A stretch of DNA of 64,000 bases, taken from Saccharothrix australiensis. Its GTDB lineage: Bacteria > Actinomycetota > Actinomycetes > Mycobacteriales > Pseudonocardiaceae. Positions within the stretch are counted from its first letter, which is position 1; every line of letters begins with the position of its first letter. Below are positions 7,929 through 15,207 of the stretch, one piece after another. The notes below the pieces were generated by a model, which was given only the letters and a program-made list of their open reading frames with translations, was not told the DNA's origin and did no database searches. The DNA lies in contig NZ_RBXO01000001.1 of the NCBI RefSeq assembly GCF_003634935.1, positions 2,133,501 through 2,197,500 on the forward strand, written 5' to 3'. Made by a program: the position numbers and the translations under genes.

Positions 7929-7965
7929 CAACAGCCCGCGCCGCGGTCGCGCCAGGGAGACGTTC

Positions 7966-8610
7966 GTGACACCACCGCTGCACCTCAGCCTGGCCGGCCA
8001 GGCCGTGGAAGCGCTGCGCGAGCTGGTGCTGACCGGCGAGATCACGCCCGGCGCCCGCGTCAACGAGGTGGAGCTGGCCGCGCGCCTGGGCATCAGCCGC
8101 GGCCCGCTGCGCGAGGCGATCCGCCACCTGGCGTCCGAGGGCCTCCTCGTCCTGGTGCCGCACCGGGGCGCGCACGTGCCCGCCGCGAACCCGGCGGACG
8201 TGCGTGCGCTGTTCGAGCTGCGCACCGCCCTGGAATGCGCCGCCGCCGAACTGGCCGCCTCGCGCCGCACCGACGTCGACGTGGCCAGGCTGCGGGAGGT
8301 GTGCGCCGAGTCGCGCCGGTCCTACCAGGCGGGCGGTCGCTTCCCGTACCGGCTGGACCTGGCGTTCCACCAGGCGCTGCTGGACGCGGCGCGGTCACCG
8401 GACATCGCCGGGCAGGTCAGGCTGGCGCAGCAGCGGGTGATCCTGCTCCGCGCCGGCGTCCGCGACGACCCGCCCCACCAGCAGGCGTCGCTCGACGACC
8501 ACGACGCCCTGGTGGCCGCCGTGGCGGCGGGCGACCCGTCCCGCGCGTCCGAGGCGATGCGCAAGCACCTGGCCCGCGTCTGCGCGCAGATGCTGACCAG
8601 CCTGGCCTGA
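7966..8610 (+). CDS. GntR family regulator, FadR-type with FCD domain
   Basis: A 214-residue regulator. GTG 7966 is chosen because it follows GGGAGA at a good distance and the protein then starts directly before the winged helix; the open frame continues upstream through the palindrome. The wHTH (ALRELVLTGEITPGARVNEV then ISRGPLREAIRHL) occupies residues 8-75. The FCD ligand domain follows: FELRTALECAAAEL near 84, LAFHQALLDAARSP near 130, DDHDALVAAVAAGD near 178. In this class acidic and His residues of the FCD domain often hold a metal and an organic acid. It is divergent from asparaginase II, its likely target; the ligand is unknown. Confidence 0.9.
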   Translation: MTPPLHLSLAGQAVEALRELVLTGEITPGARVNEVELAARLGISRGPLREAIRHLASEGLLVLVPHRGAHVPAANPADVRALFELRTALECAAAELAASRRTDVDVARLREVCAESRRSYQAGGRFPYRLDLAFHQALLDAARSPDIAGQVRLAQQRVILLRAGVRDDPPHQQASLDDHDALVAAVAAGDPSRASEAMRKHLARVCAQMLTSLA

Positions 8611-8673
8611 CACGCGCGAGGCGCGTCGCGTTCCCGTCCCGTGCGCCGCCGGGCCCGGCGTGGCGGACCGGTC

Positions 8674-9843
8674 TCACCCGAGGCTGCCGGTGACCTTCGC
8701 GTGGCCCTTCAGCAGGTTCCGGGCGATGGTCCGGCGCTGGATCTCGTCCGTGCCCTCGTAGATCCGCAGCAGCCGCAGTTCGCGGTACCAGCGCTCGATC
8801 GGCAGCTCGCGGGTGTAGCCCATGCCGCCGTGGATCTGGAGCACGCGGTCGACGATCTCATTGGCCTTGATGCCGCCGTACAGCTTGGCGATGCTCTGCG
8901 CCTGCCGCGAGTCGGCGCCCTGGTCCACCAGCCACGCGGCGTGCAGCACCAGCCAGCGCAGCGCCTCGACCTCCACCGCCGAGTCGGCCAGCATCCACTG
9001 GATGGCCTGGTACTCGGCGATCGGCTGCCCGAACGCCACCCGGTTGCGGGCCTGCTCGACGGCCATCTCCACCAGCCGCTCGCACGAGCCGAGCGCCCGC
9101 GCGGGCAGCAGGTAGCGGCCCTGGCCGATCCACTGCATGGCCAGCCGGAAGCCCTGGCCGACCTCGCCCAGGACGCTGCCGTCGGGCACCCGGACGTCCT
9201 CGAACACCAGCGCCGCCGGACCCCACTGCCCCATCGTGGGAATCGGCTCGGACTTCCAGCCCATCTCCCGGTCGACCAGGAAGCACGTGACGCCGCCGTC
9301 CGCGCCCTTCGCCTGGTCGGTCACCGCGAACACCATGACGAAGTCGGCCTCGTGGCCATGGGTGATGAACGTCTTCTCGCCGTTGAGCACCCACTCGTCG
9401 CCGTCCCTGCGGGCGGAGGTGCGGATCGCCTTGGCGTCCGAGCCCGCGCCCGGCTCGGTGATCGCGAAGCAGGACACCCGCTCGCCGGAGATGGTGGGCA
9501 GCAGGTAGCGCCGCCGCTGCTCCTCCGTCCCGTGGAACAGGATGTTGTCGGCGTAGCCGCCGAACCGGAACGGGACGAAGCTGCGCCCCAGCTCCTGCTC
9601 GACCAGGGCGGCCGGCAGCGCGCCCAACCCCATGCCGCCGTACTCGCGCGGGGTGAGGACGCCGAAGAACCCGGCGGCCTTCGCCTTGTCCTGCAACGCC
9701 TTCAGCTCGTCCCGCCGCAGGCCGGGCTCGCCCGAGCGCTCGCGGCGCAGCACCTCCGGCTCCAGCGGCACGATCTCCCTGCGCACGAAGGTCCGCACCC
9801 AGTCGCGGACCGCCCGTTGCTCCTCGTCGAGCGCGAAGTCCAT
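8674..9843 (-). CDS. Acyl-CoA dehydrogenase
   Basis: A 389-residue FAD-dependent acyl-CoA dehydrogenase; ATG 9843 follows AGGAGG. It has the N-terminal helical domain, FAITEPGAGSDA near residue 128 and NGEKTFITHGHEADF near 152 (flavin and substrate contacts), and the C-terminal domain with RVAFGQPIAEYQAIQ near 277 and IHGGMGYTRELPIERWYREL near 350, followed by RIYEGTDEIQRRTIARNLLK, where the catalytic Glu of most family members lies. It starts eight bases after the stop of the upstream acyl-CoA dehydrogenase, so the pair forms an operon. Chain-length or branched-acyl specificity cannot be read from the sequence. Confidence 0.95.
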   Translation of the reverse strand: MDFALDEEQRAVRDWVRTFVRREIVPLEPEVLRRERSGEPGLRRDELKALQDKAKAAGFFGVLTPREYGGMGLGALPAALVEQELGRSFVPFRFGGYADNILFHGTEEQRRRYLLPTISGERVSCFAITEPGAGSDAKAIRTSARRDGDEWVLNGEKTFITHGHEADFVMVFAVTDQAKGADGGVTCFLVDREMGWKSEPIPTMGQWGPAALVFEDVRVPDGSVLGEVGQGFRLAMQWIGQGRYLLPARALGSCERLVEMAVEQARNRVAFGQPIAEYQAIQWMLADSAVEVEALRWLVLHAAWLVDQGADSRQAQSIAKLYGGIKANEIVDRVLQIHGGMGYTRELPIERWYRELRLLRIYEGTDEIQRRTIARNLLKGHAKVTGSLG

Positions 9844-9851
9844 GACGCCTC

Positions 9852-11006
9852 CTATCGCGCGAACGCGTTGACGCCGGTCAGCGCCCGGCCGATGAGCAGC
9901 TTCTGGATCTGGCTGGTGCCCTCGTAGAGGGTGGTGACCCTGGTGTCGCGCAGGTGCTTCCCGACCGGGTACTCGTCGGTGTAGCCGTAGCCGCCGAAGA
10001 CCTGGACGGCCCGGTCGGCCACCCGCACGGACGCCTCGCTGGCGAACAGCTTCGCCATGCTCGCCTCGGTGCGGAACGGCTCGCCGCGGTCGGCGAGGTC
10101 GGCGCAGCGCCACGTGAGCAGGCGCGCGGCGTCGGTGTCCACCGCCATGTCGGCCAGCAGCTCCTGCACCAGTTGGAAGCCCGCGATGGGCCGGCCGAAC
10201 TGCTCGCGCTGCCCGGCGTAGGCCAGGCTCGCCTCCAGCGCGCCCCGCGCCGCGCCGACGCACCCGGCGGCGACGGACAGCCGGCCGCGGTCCAGCGCGG
10301 CCATCGCGAGCGCGAAACCGGCGCCCTCGTCACCGAGCCGGTCGCCGTCCGGTACGCGCACGCCGTCCAGCACCAGCTCCGCCGTCGCCTGGCCGCGCAT
10401 CCCGAGCTTGCCCCTGATCTCGCGGGCGGTGAAGCCGGGCGAGTCCGTCGGCACCAGGAACGCCGTGATGCCCCTGGGCCCCGGCCCGCCGGTGCGGGCG
10501 AACACCAGCGCCACGTCCGCCCACGTGCCGTTGGTGATGAACACCTTCCGACCGGTGATCAGCCAGTCGTCGCCCGCGCGCACGGCCCGCGTCGCCAGGG
10601 ACGCCGCGTCCGAACCGGTGCCGGGCTCGGTGAGGCCGAAGCAGCCCAGCGCCTCGCCCGCGCACAGGCCGGGCAGCCACCGCCGCCGCTGCTCCTCCGT
10701 GCCGTGCGCGGCGATGCTCTTGGCGACCAGGCCCAGGGAGACCGAGACGATGCCGCGCACCGCCGAGTCGCCGCGCGCCAGCTCCTCCAGGACGAGGCAG
10801 TACGCCAGGTGGTCGCCGCCGGAGCCGCCCTGCTCCTCGGTGACGCCGAGGCCGAGGAACCCGACCTCGCCCAGCGCGGGCACCAGGTCGCGGTCGATCG
10901 CCTCCTCGCGGTCCCAGCGGGCGGCGTGCGGGACGATCCGCTCCTCGGTGAACCGGTGGGCCAGCTCCCGCAGCTGCCGGTGCTCGTCGGAGATGCTCAG
11001 GTCCAC
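9852..11006 (-). CDS. Acyl-CoA dehydrogenase
   Basis: A 384-residue paralogue of the following gene. GTG 11006 is chosen because GGGGAGGT lies just upstream; the frame is open much further but through the divergent regulator. Landmarks are GCFGLTEPGTGSDA near 122, TGRKVFITNGTWAD near 152, KLGMRGQATAELVLDGVRVP near 200, QFGRPIAGFQLVQELLADMA near 275, and VFGGYGYTDEYPVGKHLRDT with TTLYEGTSQIQKLLIGR at the end, carrying the usual catalytic Glu. It is first of a two-gene operon and is divergent from a TetR regulator with a palindrome between them. Role: beta-oxidation of fatty or branched acyl-CoA, exact substrate unknown. Confidence 0.95.
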   Translation of the reverse strand: MDLSISDEHRQLRELAHRFTEERIVPHAARWDREEAIDRDLVPALGEVGFLGLGVTEEQGGSGGDHLAYCLVLEELARGDSAVRGIVSVSLGLVAKSIAAHGTEEQRRRWLPGLCAGEALGCFGLTEPGTGSDAASLATRAVRAGDDWLITGRKVFITNGTWADVALVFARTGGPGPRGITAFLVPTDSPGFTAREIRGKLGMRGQATAELVLDGVRVPDGDRLGDEGAGFALAMAALDRGRLSVAAGCVGAARGALEASLAYAGQREQFGRPIAGFQLVQELLADMAVDTDAARLLTWRCADLADRGEPFRTEASMAKLFASEASVRVADRAVQVFGGYGYTDEYPVGKHLRDTRVTTLYEGTSQIQKLLIGRALTGVNAFAR

Positions 11007-11031
11007 CCGGTGACCTCCCCTTCCGAACGGT

Positions 11032-11046
11032 GTTAGGTTTCCCAAC
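11032..11046. promoter_or_regulatory. Dyad between acyl-CoA dehydrogenases and TetR gene, candidate operator
   Basis: GTTAGGTTTCCCAAC, six-base arms with one mismatch around a three-base centre, lies in the 78-base divergent promoter region. The element also overlaps where the acyl-CoA dehydrogenase promoter must be. It is a reasonable TetR site; binding is inferred. Confidence 0.45.
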
Positions 11047-11084
11047 GTAGGCGCGGGGTCGAACCGGGGGCAAGAGGAGCCGCC

Positions 11085-11699
11085 ATGCCGAGGAACCCGG
11101 TCCTGGACGCCTCGCGGATCCGGGCCGCCGCACTGCACATCATCGACCGGGACGGGCTGGCCGGCCTGTCGATGCGGAAGCTGGCCGCCGAGCTGGGCGT
11201 GCGGGCCGCCTCGCTGTACGGGCACGTGGCGACCAAGGACGACCTGCTGCACGAGGTGGCCGGCGCGATCCTGGAGGAGGTCGACGTCGGCGGCTTCGCC
11301 GGCGGCGACTGGCGGCACGGCCTGGTCACGTGCGCCCGCTCGTACCGGGCGGCGCTGGCCGCGCACCCGAACATCGTGCCGTTCCTGGCCTACGGGCCGG
11401 CCCACCGGGAGGCGTCGCTGCGCCGGCTGGACGTCGTGCACGGTGCGCTGGTCGCCGCCGGCTGGACGCGCCGGGAGGCGACGATGATCGCGGCGTCGCT
11501 GGTGTACCTGGTGCTCGGCGCGGCGCTCAGCTCGTTCTCGCGCGGCTTCTCCGCGGACCGGGCGCGGTACGGGGACCGCTACCCGAACCTCGACAAGGCG
11601 CACCTGCTGCCGTCCGTGGCGGCCGAGCTGGACCACGACAGCTTCGAGCTGGCGCTGGACGCCTTCGTGACCGGCCTGGGGCAGCGGGCGCGGGGCTGA
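11085..11699 (+). CDS. TetR family transcriptional regulator
   Basis: A 204-residue regulator. Residues 9-55 form the TetR DNA-binding domain (RIRAAALHIIDRDGLAGLSM, KLAAELGVRAASLYGHVATK). The C-terminal part (GWTRREATMIAASLVYLVLG near 125, SFELALDAFVTGLG at the end) resembles the TetR_C class that includes the tetracycline repressor itself. Start ATG 11085 follows AAGAGGAG. It is divergent from the two acyl-CoA dehydrogenases and probably represses them and itself through the dyad at 11032-11046, with an acyl-CoA or related ligand; this is inference from context. Confidence 0.9.
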   Translation: MPRNPVLDASRIRAAALHIIDRDGLAGLSMRKLAAELGVRAASLYGHVATKDDLLHEVAGAILEEVDVGGFAGGDWRHGLVTCARSYRAALAAHPNIVPFLAYGPAHREASLRRLDVVHGALVAAGWTRREATMIAASLVYLVLGAALSSFSRGFSADRARYGDRYPNLDKAHLLPSVAAELDHDSFELALDAFVTGLGQRARG

Positions 11700-11850
11700 G
11701 GCGGTCGCTGCGGGAGTCGGGTGCCGCGCGGGTCGGGCGGTGTGCGCCTCGGTGCGCGCTTCGGTGCGCGCTTCGGTCGCCGCGCGGGTCGGGTGGCGGG
11801 CACGGCCGGTTTGCCGGGTCCGGTCGGCGTCGGCGGGCTAGGCTCGGCGC

Positions 11851-12843
11851 GTGGCACAGGCTCTCGAACTGACCGTCGGCGACCGCGTGGTGCGGGTGTC
11901 CAACCCGGACAAGCTGTACTTCCCGGACCGCGGCATCACCAAGCGGCAGGTCGTGGAGTACTACGTCGCCGTCGCGGAACCCCTGCTGAACGTCCTGCGC
12001 GACCGCCCGACGACGCTCAAGCGGTACGTCGACGGCGTCACGGGCGAGGCGTTCTACCAGAAGCGGCTGCCCAAGGGCGCGCCCGAGTGGGTGGAGACGG
12101 CCCGCATCAGGTTCCCGTCCGGCCGCCCGGCCGACGAGGTGTGCCCGACCGAGCCGGCCGTCCTGGCGTGGGCGGCGAACCTCGGCACGTTCGACTTCCA
12201 CCCGTGGCCGGTCCGCCGCGCGGACACCGACCACCCGGACGAGCTGCGCGTGGACCTCGACCCGCAGCCCGGCACGGACTTCGCCGACGCCGTGCGGGTG
12301 GCGCTGGTGCTGCGCGAGGTGCTGGCGGAACTGGGCATGACCGGCTACCCGAAGACGTCCGGCGGGCGGGGCGTCCACGTCGCCGTGCGCATCCGGCCGG
12401 AGTGGGACTTCGTCGACGTGCGGCACGCGGTGATCGCGCTGGCCCGCGAGGTGGAACGCCGCCTGCCCGACCTCGCCACCACGTCGTGGTGGAAGGAGGA
12501 GCGCGGCGAGCGCGTCTTCCTGGACTACAACCAGGCCGCCCGCGACCGCACCATCGCGTCGGCGTGGTCGGTCCGGGGCACCCCGCGCGCGACCGTCTCG
12601 ACCCCGGTCACGTGGGAAGCGCTGTCCACAGTGGACCCGGACGACTTCGACGTGCTCACCGTGCCGGGTTACCTGGCCGAGCACGGTGACCCGCACGCCG
12701 GCCTGGACTCGGCGGCGTTCGGCCTGGAGACGCTGCTGGAGTGGTACGCGGCCGACGAGCGCGGCGACCTGCCGTACCCGCCGGACTACCCGAAGATGCC
12801 CGGCGAGCCGCCGCGCGTGCAGCCGTCGCGCAAGCGCGATTAG
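11851..12843 (+). CDS. ligD: Stand-alone LigD polymerase (PolDom) domain protein
   Basis: A 330-residue archaeo-eukaryotic primase-type polymerase domain of the LigD family, which fills gaps during non-homologous end joining, preferring ribonucleotides. Visible motifs: VRVSNPDKLYFPDRGITK near residue 14, YQKRLPKGAP near 68, the metal-binding LRVDLDPQPG near 132, KTSGGRGVHV near 167 and ERVFLDYNQAARDRTIASAW near 223. There is no ligase or phosphoesterase domain. A separate ATP-dependent DNA ligase lies 6.6 kb away; no Ku gene is in the window. GTG 11851 is the natural start; the upstream 150 bases contain short GGTGCGCGCTTC repeats. Confidence 0.93.
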   Translation: MAQALELTVGDRVVRVSNPDKLYFPDRGITKRQVVEYYVAVAEPLLNVLRDRPTTLKRYVDGVTGEAFYQKRLPKGAPEWVETARIRFPSGRPADEVCPTEPAVLAWAANLGTFDFHPWPVRRADTDHPDELRVDLDPQPGTDFADAVRVALVLREVLAELGMTGYPKTSGGRGVHVAVRIRPEWDFVDVRHAVIALAREVERRLPDLATTSWWKEERGERVFLDYNQAARDRTIASAWSVRGTPRATVSTPVTWEALSTVDPDDFDVLTVPGYLAEHGDPHAGLDSAAFGLETLLEWYAADERGDLPYPPDYPKMPGEPPRVQPSRKRD

Positions 12844-13008
12844 GGACCGCGCCGGCGATCCGCCCCACGTCGGCGACGAGCGGTCGGCGCGACCGTGGGT
12901 GGGCGCGCTGTGAGTCCTCTGCCGGGTTCCGGGCACGGCCTGCGCGCCGGAGGGTGCGCGCATTCGGACATTCGCGTGAAATTCCCGCTCCAGCGGCCAC
13001 CTGGGACG

Positions 13009-13027
13009 AACCGGCAGGCCGCCGGTT
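13009..13027. other. Small inverted repeat in the ligD-downstream spacer
   Basis: AACCGGC-AGGCC-GCCGGTT, seven-base perfect arms. It lies in the 278-base spacer between ligD and a small gene. Shortly after it the DNA becomes less GC-rich (13028-13090), which looks like promoter territory for the gene at 13122. No other feature was seen in this spacer. Confidence 0.35.
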
Positions 13028-13121
13028 TAGTCCAACCGGCTAGATGTCGCCGCAGTTCAGCCGCGATCCGACTGCACCTCTCGTACCATGAACGACGACG
13101 CCGAGCAGAGGGAGGCCAGTG

Positions 13122-13331
13122 ATGACGAGCGCGTACGTGGTGCGGTTCGTCGGCGGACCCCTCGACGGCCGCGTCGACTCGGTCACCCGGCCGGACGCCG
13201 CGCCCAAGCCGACGGTGACGCACGTCCACCTGCACGCCGGGCCCAAGATCGTGCACCACTACGACCTCCAGTACGCCGTCGAGTACGGCTGCGAGTACCG
13301 GTTGCGCGTCGAGGACGAGCCCCGGCCGTAG
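13122..13331 (+). CDS. Small hypothetical protein
   Basis: A 69-residue protein, start ATG 13122 chosen over the adjacent GTG 13119 because GGAGG at 13111-13115 is better spaced for it. The sequence begins with a beta-hairpin-like segment (YVVRFVGGPLDGRVDSV), contains HVHLHAGPKIVHHYDLQY and ends in the charged RLRVEDEPRP. Short proteins of the type 'VRFxGGPLDGRxxxV' are common in actinomycetes and are uncharacterised. No membrane or signal segment. High GC at third positions supports it being real. Confidence 0.7.
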   Translation: MTSAYVVRFVGGPLDGRVDSVTRPDAAPKPTVTHVHLHAGPKIVHHYDLQYAVEYGCEYRLRVEDEPRP

Positions 13332-13434
13332 CCCGGCGTCGCACGACGGTCCACAGTGGACGGGTGGCTGCCCGTGGGCGGCGGCGACCCCGTGCCGCTG
13401 TACGCCGGACGCCCGTCGGGTGCAGGATCGTCCG

Positions 13435-14040
13435 ATGGACCGCGCCACCCGCCTGCCCGCCGTGCTCGGCACGCTCGCCGTCGTGGCGGTGGCCGTGTCC
13501 GCCATCCGCCCCAGGAGTTGGCTCACGTGGGCGCTGGAGGTCGCGCCGATCCTCCTCGCGCTGCCGGTCCTGGTGCTGACCCACCGGCGGTTCCCGCTGA
13601 CCGCGCCGGCGTACTGGCTGATCTTCGGGCACGCGCTGGTGCTCGCGCTGGGCGCGCACTACACCTACGCGGAGGTGCCGCTGGGCGAGCTGCCGTGGTC
13701 GGAGCGCAACCACTACGACCGGTTCGCGCACTTCGTCCAGGGTTTCGTGCCCGCGATCGTCGTGCGGGAGGTGCTGTTGCGCCGCACCCCGCTCCGGCCG
13801 GGCGGGTGGACGTTCACCCTCGTGTCGGCCGTGTGCCTCGCGATCAGCGCGTGCTACGAGCTGCTGGAGTGGCTGGGCGCGGTGCTCGGCGGCGAGTCGG
13901 CGCAGGACTTCCTTGGCACGCAAGGGGATGTGTGGGACAGCCACTGGGACATGCTGCTTGCGCTCGCGGGCGCGCTGGTCGCACAGTGGGTGCTCGCTCG
14001 CGCGCACGACCGGCGGCTCGCGGAATTGTCGGTGCCGTAG
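13435..14040 (+). CDS. DUF2238 (YjdF-like) membrane protein
   Basis: A 201-residue integral membrane protein with about six hydrophobic segments (VLGTLAVVAVAVSAI, VAPILLALPVLVLT, YWLIFGHALVLALGAHYTYA, FTLVSAVCLAISACYELLEW, MLLALAGALVAQWVLA). The hallmark residues HYDRFAHFVQGFVPAI near 98-113 and GTQGDVWDSHWDML near 166-179 are typical of DUF2238. Homologues are annotated only as inner-membrane proteins. ATG 13435 is preferred over the upstream GTG 13420 because AGGA lies before it, though the signal is weak. It stands alone, 44 bases before the next gene on the same strand. Confidence 0.85.
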   Translation: MDRATRLPAVLGTLAVVAVAVSAIRPRSWLTWALEVAPILLALPVLVLTHRRFPLTAPAYWLIFGHALVLALGAHYTYAEVPLGELPWSERNHYDRFAHFVQGFVPAIVVREVLLRRTPLRPGGWTFTLVSAVCLAISACYELLEWLGAVLGGESAQDFLGTQGDVWDSHWDMLLALAGALVAQWVLARAHDRRLAELSVP

Positions 14041-14084
14041 GGCAAGCTGCACGCGACGGATCTTGATCGCAGCGGAGGTGCCCG

Positions 14085-14789
14085 ATGGCGAAGGCGAAGC
14101 AGAACTCCTTGTCCCCGGAGGACCTGGACCACCTGCGGGCGGAGCTGGACGCGGGCCGCCCGCCCGCCGTCTGGTTCACCGCCGCCGCCGTCGGCGTGGA
14201 GGAGGGCCGCTCGGCGAAGGTGCTGGCGCTCACCGAGCCGCAGGAGGGCGACTTCATCCAGGTGCGGCCGACGGGCTCGCGGGACGAGCTGTCGTTCTCG
14301 CCCGCGGAGCTGACGCTGGAGAAGCCCGCGCCGCGCAAGCGCACCCCGCCACCGCCGCCGGCGAAGGCCGAGCCCGCCCCGGTGGAGCACATCTACACCC
14401 CGGAGCCGAAGCCCGCCAAGCCCCTCGCGCCGGCGAAGCCCCTCGCGCCCGCCAAGCCGCCCGCGCCGAAGCCCGCCGCCCGACCGGAGCCCGCCGCCCG
14501 ACCGGCCGCCCGGAAGAAGGGCGCCGCCGCCGAGGTCACCGTGACGCTGACGTCGACGGCCGAGGGCGAGTGGACGGTCGACCTCCAGACCGGCGCCAAG
14601 CGGGTGCTGAAATCCGCGCCGATCGCCGCGTCCGCGGTGGCGCAGGCCGCCAAGCTCCTCCCGCCGGAGGTGGACGAGGCGGTGGAGGCGGTGCTGAGCG
14701 CCGCTCGGGAACGCCACCTCGCTCGCGTCGAGCAACTCCGGGCGGAGTTGGCCGAAGCGCAGCGCGCATTGGATGAGCTGACCGGCTGA
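14085..14789 (+). CDS. DUF6319-like protein with Pro/Ala/Lys linker
   Basis: A 234-residue soluble protein in three parts: a folded N-terminal region (LDHLRAELDAGRPPAVWFTA, GDFIQVRPTGSRDELSFSPA), a long Pro/Ala/Lys linker with near-repeats of AKPLAP and AARPEP at about residues 85-145, and a C-terminal module with a beta-type segment (EVTVTLTSTAEGEWTVDLQT) and a coiled-coil end (ARVEQLRAELAEAQRALDEL). The C-terminal module is clearly paralogous to the protein at 51085-51564. I know it only as an uncharacterised actinobacterial family; the architecture suggests a DNA- or nucleoid-associated or scaffold role, without direct evidence. Confidence 0.8.
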   Translation: MAKAKQNSLSPEDLDHLRAELDAGRPPAVWFTAAAVGVEEGRSAKVLALTEPQEGDFIQVRPTGSRDELSFSPAELTLEKPAPRKRTPPPPPAKAEPAPVEHIYTPEPKPAKPLAPAKPLAPAKPPAPKPAARPEPAARPAARKKGAAAEVTVTLTSTAEGEWTVDLQTGAKRVLKSAPIAASAVAQAAKLLPPEVDEAVEAVLSAARERHLARVEQLRAELAEAQRALDELTG

Positions 14790-14861
14790 ATTGCGGGCAC
14801 GGAGTGCGACATTCCGCTGATTAATGTTCCGCGATCGGGTGACAGCACTTCCCCTGGCCGG

Positions 14862-14893
14862 CGGTAGGGCGCATTGTGGGGGCCGTCCTACCG
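14862..14893. promoter_or_regulatory. Dyad upstream of the Cys-rich peptide gene
   Basis: CGGTAGGGC-N14-GTCCTACCG, nine-base arms with one G:T pair, 40 bases before the peptide start. The surrounding DNA (14790-14930) is the least GC-rich of the neighbourhood. It could be an operator, an RNA leader structure or a weak terminator for the preceding gene; sequence alone cannot decide. Confidence 0.45.
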
Positions 14894-14932
14894 TGCCAGT
14901 GCTGGATGTCCGCGCAATCATCGGAGGCCATG

Positions 14933-15037
14933 ATGGCGGTTGAGATCACGACGACGGAACAGGCCCAACTCGGCGGCACCTGCGGCTGTTGCGGTGGCTG
15001 CACCGGCCCCGGCTGCGGCTGCTGCTCGAGCTGCTGA
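14933..15037 (+). CDS. 34-residue Cys/Gly-rich peptide (RiPP precursor or metallothionein-like candidate)
   Basis: Start ATG 14933 (or the adjacent ATG 14930) follows GGAGG at 14923-14927. The product has a Cys-free N-terminal half, MAVEITTTEQAQLGG, and a C-terminal half TCGCCGGCTGPGCGCCSSC with eight Cys in 19 residues. The N-terminal half looks like a short leader ending in a Gly-Gly site. The gene is bracketed by a dyad upstream and a very strong terminator 17 bases downstream, so it is a self-contained transcription unit. It has no His and does not match actinobacterial metallothionein patterns I know. Candidate roles are a ribosomally made modified peptide, possibly acted on by the DUF692 enzyme 12 kb away, or a metal-binding peptide. 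Confidence 0.72.
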   Translation: MAVEITTTEQAQLGGTCGCCGGCTGPGCGCCSSC

Positions 15038-15053
15038 CTCCGCGCACGACCGG

Positions 15054-15091
15054 CGACGGCCCCCGGACGCACCGGCGTCCGGGGGCCGTCG
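15054..15091. terminator. Strong terminator behind the Cys-rich peptide gene
   Basis: Perfect 17-base arms, CGACGGCCCCCGGACGC and its complement, with loop ACCG. It begins 17 bases after the peptide stop. It also lies 3' of the hydrolase on the opposite strand (ending 15208), so it may serve both. Confidence 0.85.
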
Positions 15092-15207
15092 TCCGCGTGC
15101 GGTCGGACACCCGTGTCGATCATTTCACCGGTGAATCCGAAAACCGAGAACATGTCTTGTCCGGTCGCCGGCGGGTGGCCCGGTGCATTTATCGGAAAAG
15201 AATGCGC

